From Paragyromitra xinjiangensis (lineage: Eukaryota > Ascomycota > Pezizomycetes > Pezizales > Discinaceae), in assembly GCA_038503065.1 (NCBI GenBank), contig JBCAMK010000005.1:620001-684000 (forward strand): a stretch of DNA of 64,000 bases. Reading direction: 5' to 3'. Shown here one piece after another: positions 25,401 to 38,020 of the stretch; position 1 is the stretch's first letter, and each line of letters starts with the position of its first letter. The position numbers and the translations under genes are program-made. The notes under the pieces were generated by a model. The model was not told the origin of the DNA. It saw only the letters and a list, made by a program, of their open reading frames with translations, and did not search any database.

Positions 25401-28400
25401 TGCAGAGGTAAGTTCACAGAGCTATTGTCGTTATTTGAAACACGTTACTGTAATCATCATTGACTATTATATATCTACTGATCGCTTTCAATATCGTGCA
25501 TTCCTTAGGCGTTCCAAACGCTAATCAAACCCGTCAGGTCAATGTCTCGTATAAATAACCGGCTCATTTATCGTTCAGAACTACCTTGAGGTCTGGTTGG
25601 AGGTAAAAAGGAAATATATCGTCAAACCATTACTATGGCCACTACATGATACATCTCAGAGCCGTACTAAGCGGGCTAGTCGATAAGTTACCCATTTACC
25701 GAATAACTTTTGAAGCCTCAGGGTCCCTACCCTCCAGCGCAGAGTAATCGCGAAAGCGGTGTTTGATAAGCGCCGCGCAGCATACTTGGACCAATGCAAC
25801 TGGTTCTTGAAAAAAAGGCGACAAGGCTGGAGGACCCTCTGGCAGTCGCCACCTATCATGCATCTTACCAAAAGCGATCAGTGCAGGTTCAAGTCATGCG
25901 CCAGGACACCAGCAATTGGAAATATAGGCCTCGCACAAAGATCGCTACCTAAGATTTCTGCCTGGCCACACCCCAGATAACGCTCCATGGAAATCATGTC
26001 GATCCGATGAAAGATCGCAACTATCGACGATTCGCTAAACTAAGGTTGTTGTGCAACCCAATAGTGTTATTTTTTTGATCCCAGGGTAAAGGATAGATCG
26101 TCCTATGGACCGAGCGAGCCGAGCTAAGTGTAACAATTGATCGACGTTTTAGGGTGCTGGTAGATACTACGCCATAGGTGCAAAATGAAACCTAGGGCTT
26201 CAATGAGAACTTTGGATACTGACTCTGGTTAGTTGTCCCATTTATCTGGACCGGGCCGAACGTTGAGATCAAAAGTAATTACCTGCTTTCATTACAAGTA
26301 AAAGATATGACTCGAAGAAAGAAATATGTGGAGGTGAAGTGTCCATGCGTGAGAGCTGGCAACGATCACTAATTAACGATAGGCTCTAGTTTTACTGCAG
26401 ACTTCGAGAGAATCATACTTGACTTAGAGCGGGCTAGCAATTGGATTTAATTGGTATGCTGTCTTCTTCTCTTGACCTGTCGTTTGGGTTATCCAAGCTA
26501 GGGCGAGATTATGAAAGCGTTACCTCTTTATCACATGAAGCAAAGAAAAAGAAACAATGCAACGATCAGTTGCGGGGATACGGATTAAGGTGGGCCCAGT
26601 GTGTTGTTCTGCAGAATCTCAGGGGGATTTATTACGTATGAAGATGAGATGGTCGGAATATCCTTTATCTAAGCCTACGTATTGTGTGAGACCCGTACAG
26701 TCTTCATATCCTTGAAGAAGAGCTAATATGGTGTAATATGGCTGCTAGTCCTATACGAAATCCAGACCACAAAAATTTTAGGATTCCTCAACCATTTCAA
26801 ATACAATACAATACAGAATCAGAAAGCCCCTCGGTTGCGACATCTAGTGATGTGTCGCTCGAGTTAGGAAAGCAATTTCTATCAAGCTCTTTGCTCGCCC
26901 CACGATTTAGGTATTTCTTTTTCTTGAGTTTACTTTTCCCGCCTACTATTATAGCTTGAGGAAACTTGTCGCTGTAGAAGCAGATCTCGCCGGCAGGTAA
27001 ACCACAAAAGTAACCCAGGAGAAAAAATGGTTTAACTAGAGTGGTACTCGAGTTGCATACGGGCTTGCCTCTGCCCGACGTGTTCGCGTTTAATGCGTTT
27101 CACTAGGAAATGATGAAGAGAAAGGTGCAGCAACACTGAGCATCAAAAAAGCTGACATGCCTGGAAGGTGAGCTTCAGTTATTGGTTAAGAAACGGCAGT
27201 CGAAACGGAAATTGTAGCACGACAATGGATACGGTATGGAAAGATATTGGATGTGTGGAGATGGCGTCTTCGTTGATTCATGAGCCCAAAATCCTGGGCT
27301 AAACCGGCGACCCGAAATTAATCTCTATCGTCTTACTCCTTGCAATACATATACAGTTCCCAGCTGTGAATACAATTATACTACCCGAAGTCAGCTGGAT
27401 GCCTATTCATGAGTGTAAGGACTAATAGGTGGGCAAAGTCACCGCCAGCTGCAGGGTGAACCTATATACTGTGGGGTCGGGCATAGATATTTTGCCATAC
27501 GAAATCGTACCGGTTTTGTGACTACTAAAAGTATATGTAGCGAAGCCAGATATTGGGTTGTTATCTAAGGAGCGATAGGTCATCGTATAATAGGTCATGA
27601 CGTTTGATCTGACGCATCACTTCGGACATATATACACACGCAGGAGTGAGGGATCATGTAGGAAGAGGTCTTTAGGACGAAGTTATTTGGAATACCCCTC
27701 TCAACGGATATCGCGGTGGTTCTCGGGACTTATGATTGACATGATATGTTCAAGTCAACGTAGGATTCATCTTGTCTCATTTCTTCGGCTCTCGATGGCA
27801 AAGCACCCATAACTAGAGATATGACTTGTAGACCAGTGCTAGCTAGGTATTCGAAACACAGTTATGATATCGACCTCCGGTGAGGACATTTTACGCTTAG
27901 TGCTATCATGATCAGAAAAGTTCGAAGGGTTAACCCAATTGAAAACACTGTAGAAATATTTGTGTAAGCCAAGCCCAACAGCAATCGGTAGACATACGTA
28001 CGAACGTTTTGGGCTTGGAGGTTGTATCATGCATTGAGAATTGTTTTAGTCTTCCGTATGAATAGCTATTTCCCATAATAGCTACAGATAAAACCCCAAT
28101 TCGGAGTATGAGCCCAGGAATCATTGCAAGTACCGTTAAACATTGCACTAGATTTTCGTCGATGAATACAAGAAATGGGATAGTAAAAAACTCCCAGTCT
28201 GGGCTATTTGTGGAAACCATTCCGCACCTATTAAGAAACCTCGCAAAACTAGATCCGAAAAGTGGGTTGGACCCCACCACACATCGCGATTCCTTGCTGC
28301 AGCCACAAATCTGCATGTGTGCTAAAAAAGCCGAGGAGTATTTTCTGCAGACATTCCTAAACGGTGATAGCTTAACCCGGGAATACCAGCTTGGGATGGG

Positions 28401-30540
28401 GGCGCAATTAACTGGGATGCAAGATTAGGCGGCATGCAGTTGGACGGCGGTGCAGCGATCAAAAGATGCCAAGAACCGTTGAACGTTTCAGGTTGTTCTG
28501 TGGGTTCGCATGATTACAGGCGGCAGAGAGAAGCGCGGAAGCGCCCGGGTGTGCCTCGTGAGTAGTCTCTACACAGACGCACATACCGGTCTTTGTCTCT
28601 CTGTGCTGCTCAAGTTAATCCCCCACAAAAGGAAAGGGCAGAGATAGGCAGCACCACTAATGGCGCAAGAGGTTCTCATCTAGAAAAATTCAAAACATGT
28701 ATGGTCGCCACGTAAGCAAGTTCTCGAATACTTCCCCTCAATTGACATAATTCTTGTAAACTGTTCACAATTGCCTTCAAAATGGCAGCCTACTTAGCAA
28801 TTTACCTGACCTTCGAATTGCAGGCCAATAGAATATTTTCCTTCGGTTATGTCACCAGGAAGAAAGCATATTCGTGATAAGTTCAGCTGAACCACACCAT
28901 CTGGTAGTTCATTTGTCTTTGCCGCAGAGGTGCATCACCGAAAATCATAAAGGGCCAAGTCCCCAACATGAGTGGCATCATATGGCCACATCTTTCCGTT
29001 CGATACCTCATGGCATGGGAGATGTGCATTCTATGTAAAACCCGCGATGGGTATAAAATACTAGTTTCTGATAGTATTGATAAAGTAGGAAATATAGAAT
29101 GAGAAAGGAAGAGTAACTAGCTGAGAGTCAATTGGCCATCAAGCATATGCACGTGAATCGGGCGATGCAAGTTTATGCTCTCTGGTAGGAGAGTGAAGCG
29201 ATGGCGTCTGTTTGACAATATTGCCAATCCCACGAAGCGGCACAAAGAACCGGAACAAACGAGATAAACCGCAATTCGCCACAATTAGCCGCACCCTCTG
29301 CAATGCCAGCAGCAAAGAGGATGAATGCCTGAAATATGGCGGCACTGATTTAATTCTCATGACTGGTATCACTCTTCATGCGAGGTCTTTTGGACGCGGA
29401 ATCATGTGCGATGGCCAAGTCCGCTGCAGGTAATTTGAAGGGAACTATATGTACCATGGCCACTAAGACACTCCACCCCATTCTATGCCTCTTTCCCATC
29501 ATCATCCGTCTGGCTCATGCCTAGGCGGCCAGGAATCTTAGCATAGGCGCTTGTTGTGTACTACAGACGCGGTTGTTGCAATTTGCTTTCTTCCGAGTTC
29601 TTGACCCAGCCGCAGCACAGGGCTCAGCTTCTGTGACTAGCAAATTTCTCGTTCTAGGTTCGCGATACTAGTGGCCTTGAGGAGAGCCTAGCTTGAATGC
29701 GAGATAACATCGAGCTGAAGATGTACGTTAGAGCTGCACTATATATCTCTGTGGATCGGCCAACGAACGAGAACGGTTTGGACAAAGTGACGTGAAGCAA
29801 TCCCTCGATATATCCACGAATTCGACTAGACACCATAAGCATCTTATTTACGAAAAGCCCCAAAACATAGAAACAGTGCTGATTGTGGTCGAGAATTCTT
29901 GTACCGCTAGGCTCGACGCCACTAATTCACCTTTCTTTGTGCGTGTATATCCTAGCACCACAACGGGATTCTCGGGGGATTCTCTTGTTCTATCGACCTT
30001 ATTACCGACCAGAACAAAGCGCCCACAGACAGAATCGTGGGAAGATTAGCTCACATTCCCGCATCCCCTATCAGTCCTCAACCTATAAGCCTTATTAGGG
30101 TTTAAATATATCTCCTACCTGGCTTTTTGGGGAGGGGAGTCTTTTTTTACCAACACGTGAGTACAAATAACAACTTAAGTCCTTGAGTTTCGCCTAATCT
30201 TGGTATCAGTGTTTCGGGAGTCTTGAAGATTAACGCCCACTCTCTACATTTTCCTACAGGCGAATTTACGCCACCACTTTTTACCGTCTTCACCAACACG
30301 TTAGCCTACCACCCCAAGCTTTTACATAAAGCGAGGGATCTGGTAGCCTTTCACGAATCTATCTATCAACAAAATACTCCCTTACCCAAATTGCGTGAAG
30401 CCTCTATTCCCCGATACTTCTCACGGGTAGGCAACCTTGCCCAATCCTTAGGTGGCCGTAGCAAGACTCTTAACCCCCTTCCCAAGCAGACTACGAAGAC
30501 CTGACGAAAGGTTAATACAATCCAGGGTTCCATAATTTCC

Positions 30541-31648
30541 ATGCTCTCCATAAATGGCATGCTAGGACCTTCATCACCAGCACCGCAAAGCCCGTCACGG
30601 CACGAGAACCAGCCCAAGCGACTCTCAGCAGAAGAGCGACACTTCAGCGAGACAACAGAGACTAGTACTATGACACGCCCCCAAGATCATCGTGGCTTGC
30701 AGACACTACTAAGTGCAGTCGTCTCCTCGGAGCCTAGTTCGCCAGACGAATCCTTCAGATCGGGCTCTCATGCACAATCTCCCACACAAGAGGTATGGGT
30801 GGTTCACCCTCTTCGACAAGGTCGTTCCTCTTAAGGGCCACTACTGACGTGTCCATATCGGTCAGGTTGCGATACCATTTAATCCAAACTGGCCGTTCCA
30901 GGACAGAAAGCGAAAGGCCAATGATGTCGAATATCAGCAAGCCTCTTCGCCAAAGCGAAACAGATTTACTGCAAGCTTTTCTCCAGTCCCTAAGAAGAAA
31001 AGAGCGCCACGTCCACAATACACAAAAGAGCAGGAGGATTTCATCTGGTTTTGCCGAGACGATCTCGCGATGTCGTGGCGGAAGGTCGTGGAGCTATACA
31101 ATAACTACTGGCACCCTTTCGAGGTAGAACCTCATGTTCGATCAGAGAGTGGGCTTCAGTCTCGTTATTATCGCATTCTAGATTTCCCGGTTAAGGTCAG
31201 GAAGAAGAAGGAACCGTCGAGGCCGGACCTAGGCCTAATTCCCTCTACACAAAGAAGGTATCCTTGGATGGGTGTGATCAAGGCAGACCTTCATGAAAAA
31301 CAGAACGCTGAACGAAATTTACGACACGATACTACTGCCCAACGTGATATACAATCTACAATAAATGGAGGGGAGGAACGGGCACAATATAGGAGGTCAG
31401 ACAGTGCAACAGAGACGATTAGGACAGAGTCGGATTCTGCGAACCACAACAGTGAAATACCAGCGATGGAAAACCCAAAACTATGGAGCAGCCCTGGCCC
31501 GGCCGAAGCGCGTTCTCAAATCATATCGCATACTTCAGAAACAGATAGCGAGGTCGAATATGATCGAGAATGGGAGAACTCAAGGCCACCCACAGGTAGT
31601 TCCTACGAAAGATATGAGTTAAAGGTACCGATCCCGTTCTATCATTGA
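30541..31648 (+). CDS. SANT/Myb-like helix-turn-helix nuclear protein
   Basis: Exons 30541-30792 and 30866-31648 are joined across a 73-nt intron (GTATGG donor, GTCAG acceptor, phase 0) to give 344 residues. The N-terminus is Ser/Pro-rich. Residues 125-131 carry a nuclear-localisation-like VPKKKRA, followed by YTKEQEDFIWFCRDDL, MSWRKVVELYNNYW and SGLQSRYYRI (about 136-188), the three-helix pattern of fungal Myb/SANT-like proteins with tryptophans and aromatics at the core positions. The C-terminal half is charged and probably disordered. It is likely a DNA-binding regulator. The first ATG follows TTTCC and is preceded by a CT-rich leader with in-frame stops. The protein's exact regulatory target is unknown. 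Confidence 0.7.
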
Positions 31649-34600
31649 ATTCACATTCTTAAAACAAATTGTGCTATTCTAACTTGTCTCATTAGTCTGT
31701 CATGAGCCACGAACCCCCATTAAACCCCAGAATACCACCGAGGTCCACTGCTATTCGCCTACCGCCTCTCCGACGTTACCTACCCCATATTAGCACCACA
31801 AACTACCAGCGAAGCGATACTAGAGACTTTCACAAATCAATCTATGAGAAACCACGGCCAAATTATGGCTGTAAAATGTCTGTGACGAATCTTTGCGTCT
31901 AACTGGAAGGCTGGTCCCAGATGTAGCATGAAACGGTTATTTCTTAATGAACGCTGTGTTACTGGCTTGGCTCAGAAACTGTATATCCTCTCGTATTTTC
32001 TTTGCATTCAATTATTTATCTGGTGTTTGTTCGGATGGGATCCTTTTGTTATTGCTTAGACTTTGGAAAGGGGAAGGGGGTTGGCCTGGCGTTCTATCTC
32101 ATGTTTTTATTATTTTGGCTCAGTTTCTCTAGACTTATTATTCTGTTAGAACTACATGTATCTTGAGCTTCATCTGTATGTAAGCTAGGTATATTATTCT
32201 AGGGTTTTTACCATTACTGACACCTCGACTGCCTTTTCACGGATTAAGGATGATATCAAATATAATTGTGAGCTTCTAGCCATGGCCATCGTTAGATCTC
32301 ACCGTCCTCGAAATGATGCGATTGCAGCCAGCGTTCAGGGGTTAAGCCCATGACCTGAAATATTCTTAGCAGGCCTGGGCCCAAGTGGGCATCGAAGCTA
32401 ATTACCCGACGCCATGCCTTCGCTTGCGCGTATTTTATGAGTAGTGGCTTGAGCCGACAGCTGTGGGATCAAGATAATATTGAGAAATGGACCTTGGCTC
32501 GGCCACATCTGATCGGACTGGTCTCTACGCTAGTTTCACGAAGAAATTGGAAGAAATTGTGAGAAAGAGATTGGCCGAAAATTGGGCATAAGACGATCAA
32601 AAGGAGGCACATACGATACACAGGGTTCATTTAAAGTTTTGTGGTGAACATCAAATTTGTCTTTTTACATATCTCACCAGTGCGGCGAAGACTCCGTTTA
32701 GATAGGGGCCTTACTTTGCCGCGTCCATGAACGCATTGGGGCAGAGGCGCGGCCGATGCGGCTCTGTGGGATGACAGCCGCAAACGACTGCCGAGATTCT
32801 ACATGCTTCGGTAAGGAAAATATCCCTCGGCAGAGCTAAGCTCCCAAGGGCCTTCGTTTGAGTTTATTGAGTGAATAGTCAACAGTAATGCTTATCCCCC
32901 CGCTGAAACCTCAATTTCGGTGTCAAGGGTATATCTCTAGATTTGCGACACTGATACCGAAGTGCTGCATCCTTTCGTATATAATATCTATTCGTCTAAA
33001 TAGCCGCGTCCTGATAAAACTAGCGCAAAAGCTCTAAACTTGAGTGAAATAAGGCGAGAACTACTTCTAGTGACTTACAGGGGTGGGAATGAAAGCGAGG
33101 TAGGTCATACTTGAGTTTGCCTGCGCTGCACTCATTGCGAAATCGAAGATCCATCAGATATGAGGTGACACGTCGCTTATCCCGGTTATGATAAAGTGTA
33201 TATAGATCTTCCTATTCCCTCTCTTGATACAGCGGTCTAGCAGTTGGTAGTTCTACTATCCTCCCATCAATTCCTATTCGCCTTGTTACTCTATTATAGG
33301 GCTAGTTTCTATGTCGTCCAACTAAGGAGGAAATTTATCTAGGACGCTATACGCACAATTCAGCCTTGCGAGTTATTGATGAGGGCAGGGATTCTGATTA
33401 CTCTCTTTGACTTAGGAGGGGTTGCTGCAATTATATGGCACAAGTCATGAGCTAGGTTATATTTCCTGGGCAAGGATTCATTCCCACCCACTCCAAGTGC
33501 ACGTGCTGTATGACGTCTGTAGAATTAGGGTCGGGATTTCATCACTCTTTCAAGCGTAGCAATAAACCTTAACCCTATGCAAGTGGTCACTCACCGAGGC
33601 GCAACAGCAAAGGATGACATGCAGCTCAAGTCGCGGGGATTAAGTTAAAGAATCAACCTTAGTATTTTTCGGCTAACCAGCCTCCGTCACAACCCCCAAG
33701 GGCTTCAATTGTGGCGATAAACGGTTGTTGGCGTCTCAGTAAGTGACTACCACTAGTACTATACAATCTAGATCTTCGGCTGGGGTGCTGCGGTGAAATA
33801 CTGACGTAGATACATCAATCCAGGGTTCCTCGGATAATTCCGGAGAGGGGAAGGGGGCGAAGCGCTATGTAAACGCCGCCCGAAAACATTCGAAATTGTA
33901 CGAAATATGAGGTAATTCACTGAGTCCCACAGGCGTCAGCCGTTCCAGCTGTTGCGCCAGATTGGTTGGGCGTAGTCTAGTTGAAAAAGCACAAAAACGA
34001 TAAAGTGTCTGCACTCCTGTACGTCTACAAACCGCACCAATTTGATGTTCTCTCTTTAATGTCTTAGCACGATAGTTTCGGCAGTGGTGAAATCGAATCC
34101 ACGTGTCGGGCCCGCAAGAATTTTTTGGTACGCATTAGGAGTAAAGACAATACGAGCGCTTCACGAACCGCCGAACTATTTCCCGTAATACTATCGTAAT
34201 TGGGGATATTATCTGAGGCGGTAGTATCGTGAACTAGCGACAGTGTGTGAGAACTAGTACACCCCTGGCTTAGCGAAGATTTTATCAATAGGTACATCCC
34301 TAGACACAGAATTGGCTGCTTTCTGCTATATTTCCCCTTGGCGTGTGGTAGGCTTAAAGTTAAACCAAGGAACGTGGATGTACTTACTAGGATATAAGCC
34401 CCCTGCATTGAGTTTGGTATCACGAAAATCCCCGGAATAATTATCGGTGGGATATTCACAGAGATCTCAAGCTGGGGGGGGGGGGGTGACACGGAACCTG
34501 GTACTAGTTGGGTTCAATAGCGTAGCTACAAGTGACTCGATACTTAGGTACTAATATTTTCAGTAGGTACCACGAGCATCTTAAGCTTTACTTCCACAAC

Positions 34601-36062
34601 TTGGATTAGATAAGGATTTTTGTCGGTAAATTTGGGTTGTGGCTATGAAACCCAGCCCCCTGCACACCCTATCACTCGATCTTGACCTCAGTGTAGACTG
34701 GACTCGATTGATTGATATTGGTTCATTGATTCATTAAGTATTCTACATTGGGGTCTGACAGATAGTCCCATTCCCACGTTGCGATCACCCAGATTTTTTT
34801 CAATATTTAGTGTTTAAAATCTAGATTTTCCCTATACTTTATTCACTAGGTGCATCTAAACACTTGAATTATGTTAATCTTGGCACCCCCTACGTCTATT
34901 AGATTCATGAACTTAATTGTGTGAATCCAGATGCCCACATAAATATTCCGGCTCAAGAGACGACTCGGGTTTTCTCTGGGGTTTACTAGCTAGTAAGTTG
35001 TTTTGGGGAGAGCTTGTGTTTAGCTAGACTGGCTTTAGTACCACCATCAAAAAGCCTGAATGGTGTTGTGCATGAAAACTGATAAGTTCAGATGCAGATG
35101 AGTAGGTGCATAGAAGTGAGGTATCAGCTAGCTGTACGATGTTGACGTAATAGGGGATGGATGGTGACACAGATAAAACTAGAAACGCAGGGGTTAGTTG
35201 TCTCTCATAACCAGAGACGTTGGCTGTCTCAGCGGGGTTTCTATCCTAGTAGCCCACAGCACTGTGCCCATAGGTCTTTTGTAGGGTAGCGCCGCAGTTA
35301 CAATGAATACATATATCATCTGCTAGTGGAACAATATCTTTGGGGCTTACGGCCCTTATTTGAGATTATTTATTCTGCTGTTCGGTTAAAGTGATCGGGG
35401 AATTTTGTTTTTCGCGTCAGATACAACTTACTGATATCGATGTCCCTGGCAATAGGCACTTTATGTAGAATAGGGAACAGGATATATCATAGCCTTATAT
35501 AATAGAAGATCCCACTCCTCGGCGTCCCTGAACCGGCGAAAGAGGCTCAAACAACTTGTCGTCTCGGAGATGTGAGTAGGGTTGCTTTTCCCCGGGTAAC
35601 GAGGTGACACAAGCACACATCTTCCGTGCGCCTCTAGAAACTGCACCACTGTTTCAGGGCTGAGCTTAAACTTTATTTGGAGCTAGGGTCACCTCCCATA
35701 ATCGAACTTGCGAGACAGGAAGGTATGATACAATAGCAGAATCTTGAAGTATTGGTGAGGCTATTAGCGACAAGGATTCCGGCTGGAGTGTGTGTAAGAG
35801 AATGGTTCTCCCGTGAAATCTGTAGGTGGTACTTGCAATAAGAATAGTGTTGTTTGGATCAGGAAGATGTGTTTGGGAGTGGATCTCCTGTACTCCTTAC
35901 CACACCTGCCTCAAAAGCGGGGATAAAATACAGAGAGTCCCCCGAGGTTATCGAGCCCTTTTGGCTACATTTCACTATTCACTCGTTGAAATATACTCGC
36001 CTTTCTTTCAGTTGGTGTCCACGTCTCCCGGGGAGCGGAATTAATTTGGGCTTTCTTGCAAG
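31649..36062. other. Gene-poor stretch
   Basis: One short frame follows the SANT-like gene (31702-31902) and could be an additional exon, but no splice site joins it convincingly. The rest has only small overlapping frames. One TACATGTA is at 32153 and a run of 13 G at 34474-34486. The frame at 35854-36408 overlaps the signal-peptide gene in another frame and is not supported. Confidence 0.35.
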
Positions 36063-37002
36063 ATGCTGCGCCGATTTACTCTTGCAATATTTTTCCTTTT
36101 CGCCAATGCCATTACAACTTCGAGTTGCCTTGGCGAAGTACACAAATCACCTATACTCAACACTTCGCTCACCCCCACTAGTACACCCCCCCGCTCTCCG
36201 TCGGCCAGAGCAATTCGCATCATCAAAAGGCAAAACATATGTGGTGTGGGGCTTTGTGCTTCGCAGGATATATGTTGTGGAGGCAAGGGATGTTGTCCTG
36301 GAGATGCGAGTTGCTGCAGTAATGGATCGTGCTGTGAGGTTAGTTCATCTGTTTTCTGAGGCTAGTGAGAATATCTTGTTATGCTGGAGGTGGTATTTCT
36401 TATCTTGAGACATACTAAGGATGAAGGAGAGGTAGGCTGGAACACTCTGTACGCAAGATTCCCAGGGGTCGATAGGCTGCTGTCCAGTTGGACAAACTTG
36501 TGCTGGCTCACTGGCTGGGAATGGCGAGACTTCAACTAGTATTGCATCTTCGAGTGCACAAACAACTACCACGCAATCATCTTCGACCTTGACTCCCACG
36601 ACATCCAGTACTCAGGATGCAAACAAAGAAACAGCTAGTTTGGAGAGTGCGAATGATTCGAATGATTCTAAAGATAAAGCTGTTACAACTCCAACCCCGG
36701 CAAAAAGCGATATTGGAGCTGGTACTATTATAGGGGCTGTCATAGGTAGTATCTTAGGCTGGCTAGCCATCTGCGCTAGTTTCTTCTGGTTTCGGAAAGG
36801 GCGTCGACAAAATAGCGCCGGTGGCACTAGTACTGCTTCGTCGTTGCCGGCAGATTCTCCAGGCTTTTCCCAGCAGCGACAAGGTCCTGACTTTGTTGGG
36901 GCGATGCCAGAAATGGTGTCAGATCCCAACATTGCGAGACCGTATACGACGTTACTCGAGCGAGGCGCCTTGGAGTCGTTTACGAGCCCGCTGCCGCGCT
37001 AG
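36063..37002 (+). CDS. Cysteine-rich single-pass surface protein with Kex2-like site
   Basis: Exons 36063-36338 and 36466-37002 join in phase (intron 127 nt, GTTAGT...CCCAG) to 270 residues. Residues 1-22 form a signal peptide. A dibasic KR at 55-56 precedes QNICGVG, a candidate Kex2 cleavage site. The cysteine-rich module spans residues 60-104 with repeated CC pairs (ICCGGKGCCPGDASCC, CCEGSIGCCPVGQTC) and is interrupted by the intron exactly between two CC repeats. A Ser/Thr-rich stalk follows, then one membrane helix (about 177-200, GAVIGSILGWLAICASFFWF), a basic stop-transfer RKGRR and a short cytoplasmic tail. The layout resembles fungal wall sensors with a Ser/Thr stalk, but the ectodomain is not a WSC domain. 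Function unknown; a role at the cell surface is inferred. Confidence 0.75.
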
Positions 37003-37865
37003 ACATGGATGGAATCGGGTTTTAGTGATGGTATGCGTGTATGGGGCGCTTGGGGGTGTTCGGTTGTGTGCTTTTGGGATAGGGTTTTGTCTCTGGGAGA
37101 TATGCGGCTATGTTAGGTGATGGTACGTTGCGGCAAGTTAAGCCTGGCCGGCCTGACTTAAGAATCAGTTTAATGTATTAGTGATTTGTAGATAAGAGTT
37201 ATTTGGTATTTCTCAATATTCATTAGTATCAAAGGGATATAACCGCAAGATGCCATTAACGGCGAGGGCTAGGCTCTGGGTGTGTGGCGGTGCGCTGAGG
37301 TTTAATTTTATTTGACGATAGGCTAGAACCTTAGATGTCTAAACTTTTGAGATCCTGCAATATCGATTCTAGACGCTGATGTGTATCGTAAGCTGAGTAC
37401 ATGTAGTTTCTTCGTAACTTTGCCGATGGACGGGGATGGCAAGCTTGTGCTTAATTGGTTAACCGGCATATTTTTCTATTTCCGCGAGATGTCTCCATCT
37501 TGAAATGTCGGGAAATCATTGGGGGGATGCAAACACTTTCTCAAGGGTTACATGTATCTCTTTGCTCACGCCTTGAGCCTGCATACATCATGCAACAGGG
37601 AAAGCCGTGCATATGCGTAATATATGACCCTTCCTTAAACTTGGCTATTGGTTTTAGGGAACCCATCAAGATTTTGAAGCTCAATAAATCTAGATCTATC
37701 TGTTGCAGTTTTATTCGATTTTGATTTTCTATTCACGAAGCAAGCTGAGACTAGAAGAGGGTTCTCAGGCAAAATCGGTGTATTAAGGGTCACTTGAGCA
37801 TTAATGATCCTTCTCCTTTGTTGGGCTCTAGGTAGTGAGGGCAGGCGGCAGCTGGCCCTGTATTA

Positions 37866-38020
37866 CTCGGGTCAGGGAAAAGTACCTGAAAACTGGGGGT
37901 GTACAAACTGGGGGTTCTGTTGGGTAGAATATCCCCAAAGATCCGCCACTCTGTGATCTAGCCAATCGACCACCCTGCTACACTCCCCCCGGTTTTTAGG
38001 TACTTTTTCCCTGACCCGAG
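37866..38020. mobile_element. MITE (155 bp) with TA duplication
   Basis: The left arm CTCGGGTCAGGGAAAAGTAC is matched by the reverse complement of the right arm, CTCGGGTCAGGGAAAAAGTA, and similarity extends to a C/G-rich block and GTGTA, about 42 bases in all. TA flanks are at 37864-37865 and 38021-38022. The element has no coding capacity. Confidence 0.88.

Larger units (their letters stand above)
20300..30540. other. Ten-kilobase gene-poor stretch
   Basis: No open frame here has a recognisable domain, a coherent splice structure or strand-specific coding character. Frames of 60-130 codons occur on both strands and overlap (for example 27930-28316 minus and 28108-28428 plus). The stretch contains a TIR element at 21102-21328 and a CTCGT element at 22336-22421, but none of the TACATGTA octamers that crowd the flanks. 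It may be old transposon DNA decayed beyond recognition. Confidence 0.4.

Noticed and set aside
27930..28428. Overlapping frames of 128 and 106 codons on opposite strands
   Set aside because: Both cover the same bases, neither has a recognised domain or splice context; one or both are chance.
34474..34486. Run of 13 G, and 15 C at 50750
   Set aside because: Homopolymers are common assembly-sensitive sites; no function can be argued from them.
35854..36408. 184-codon frame
   Set aside because: It overlaps the signal peptide and Cys-rich exon of the 36063 gene in another frame and shows no domain.
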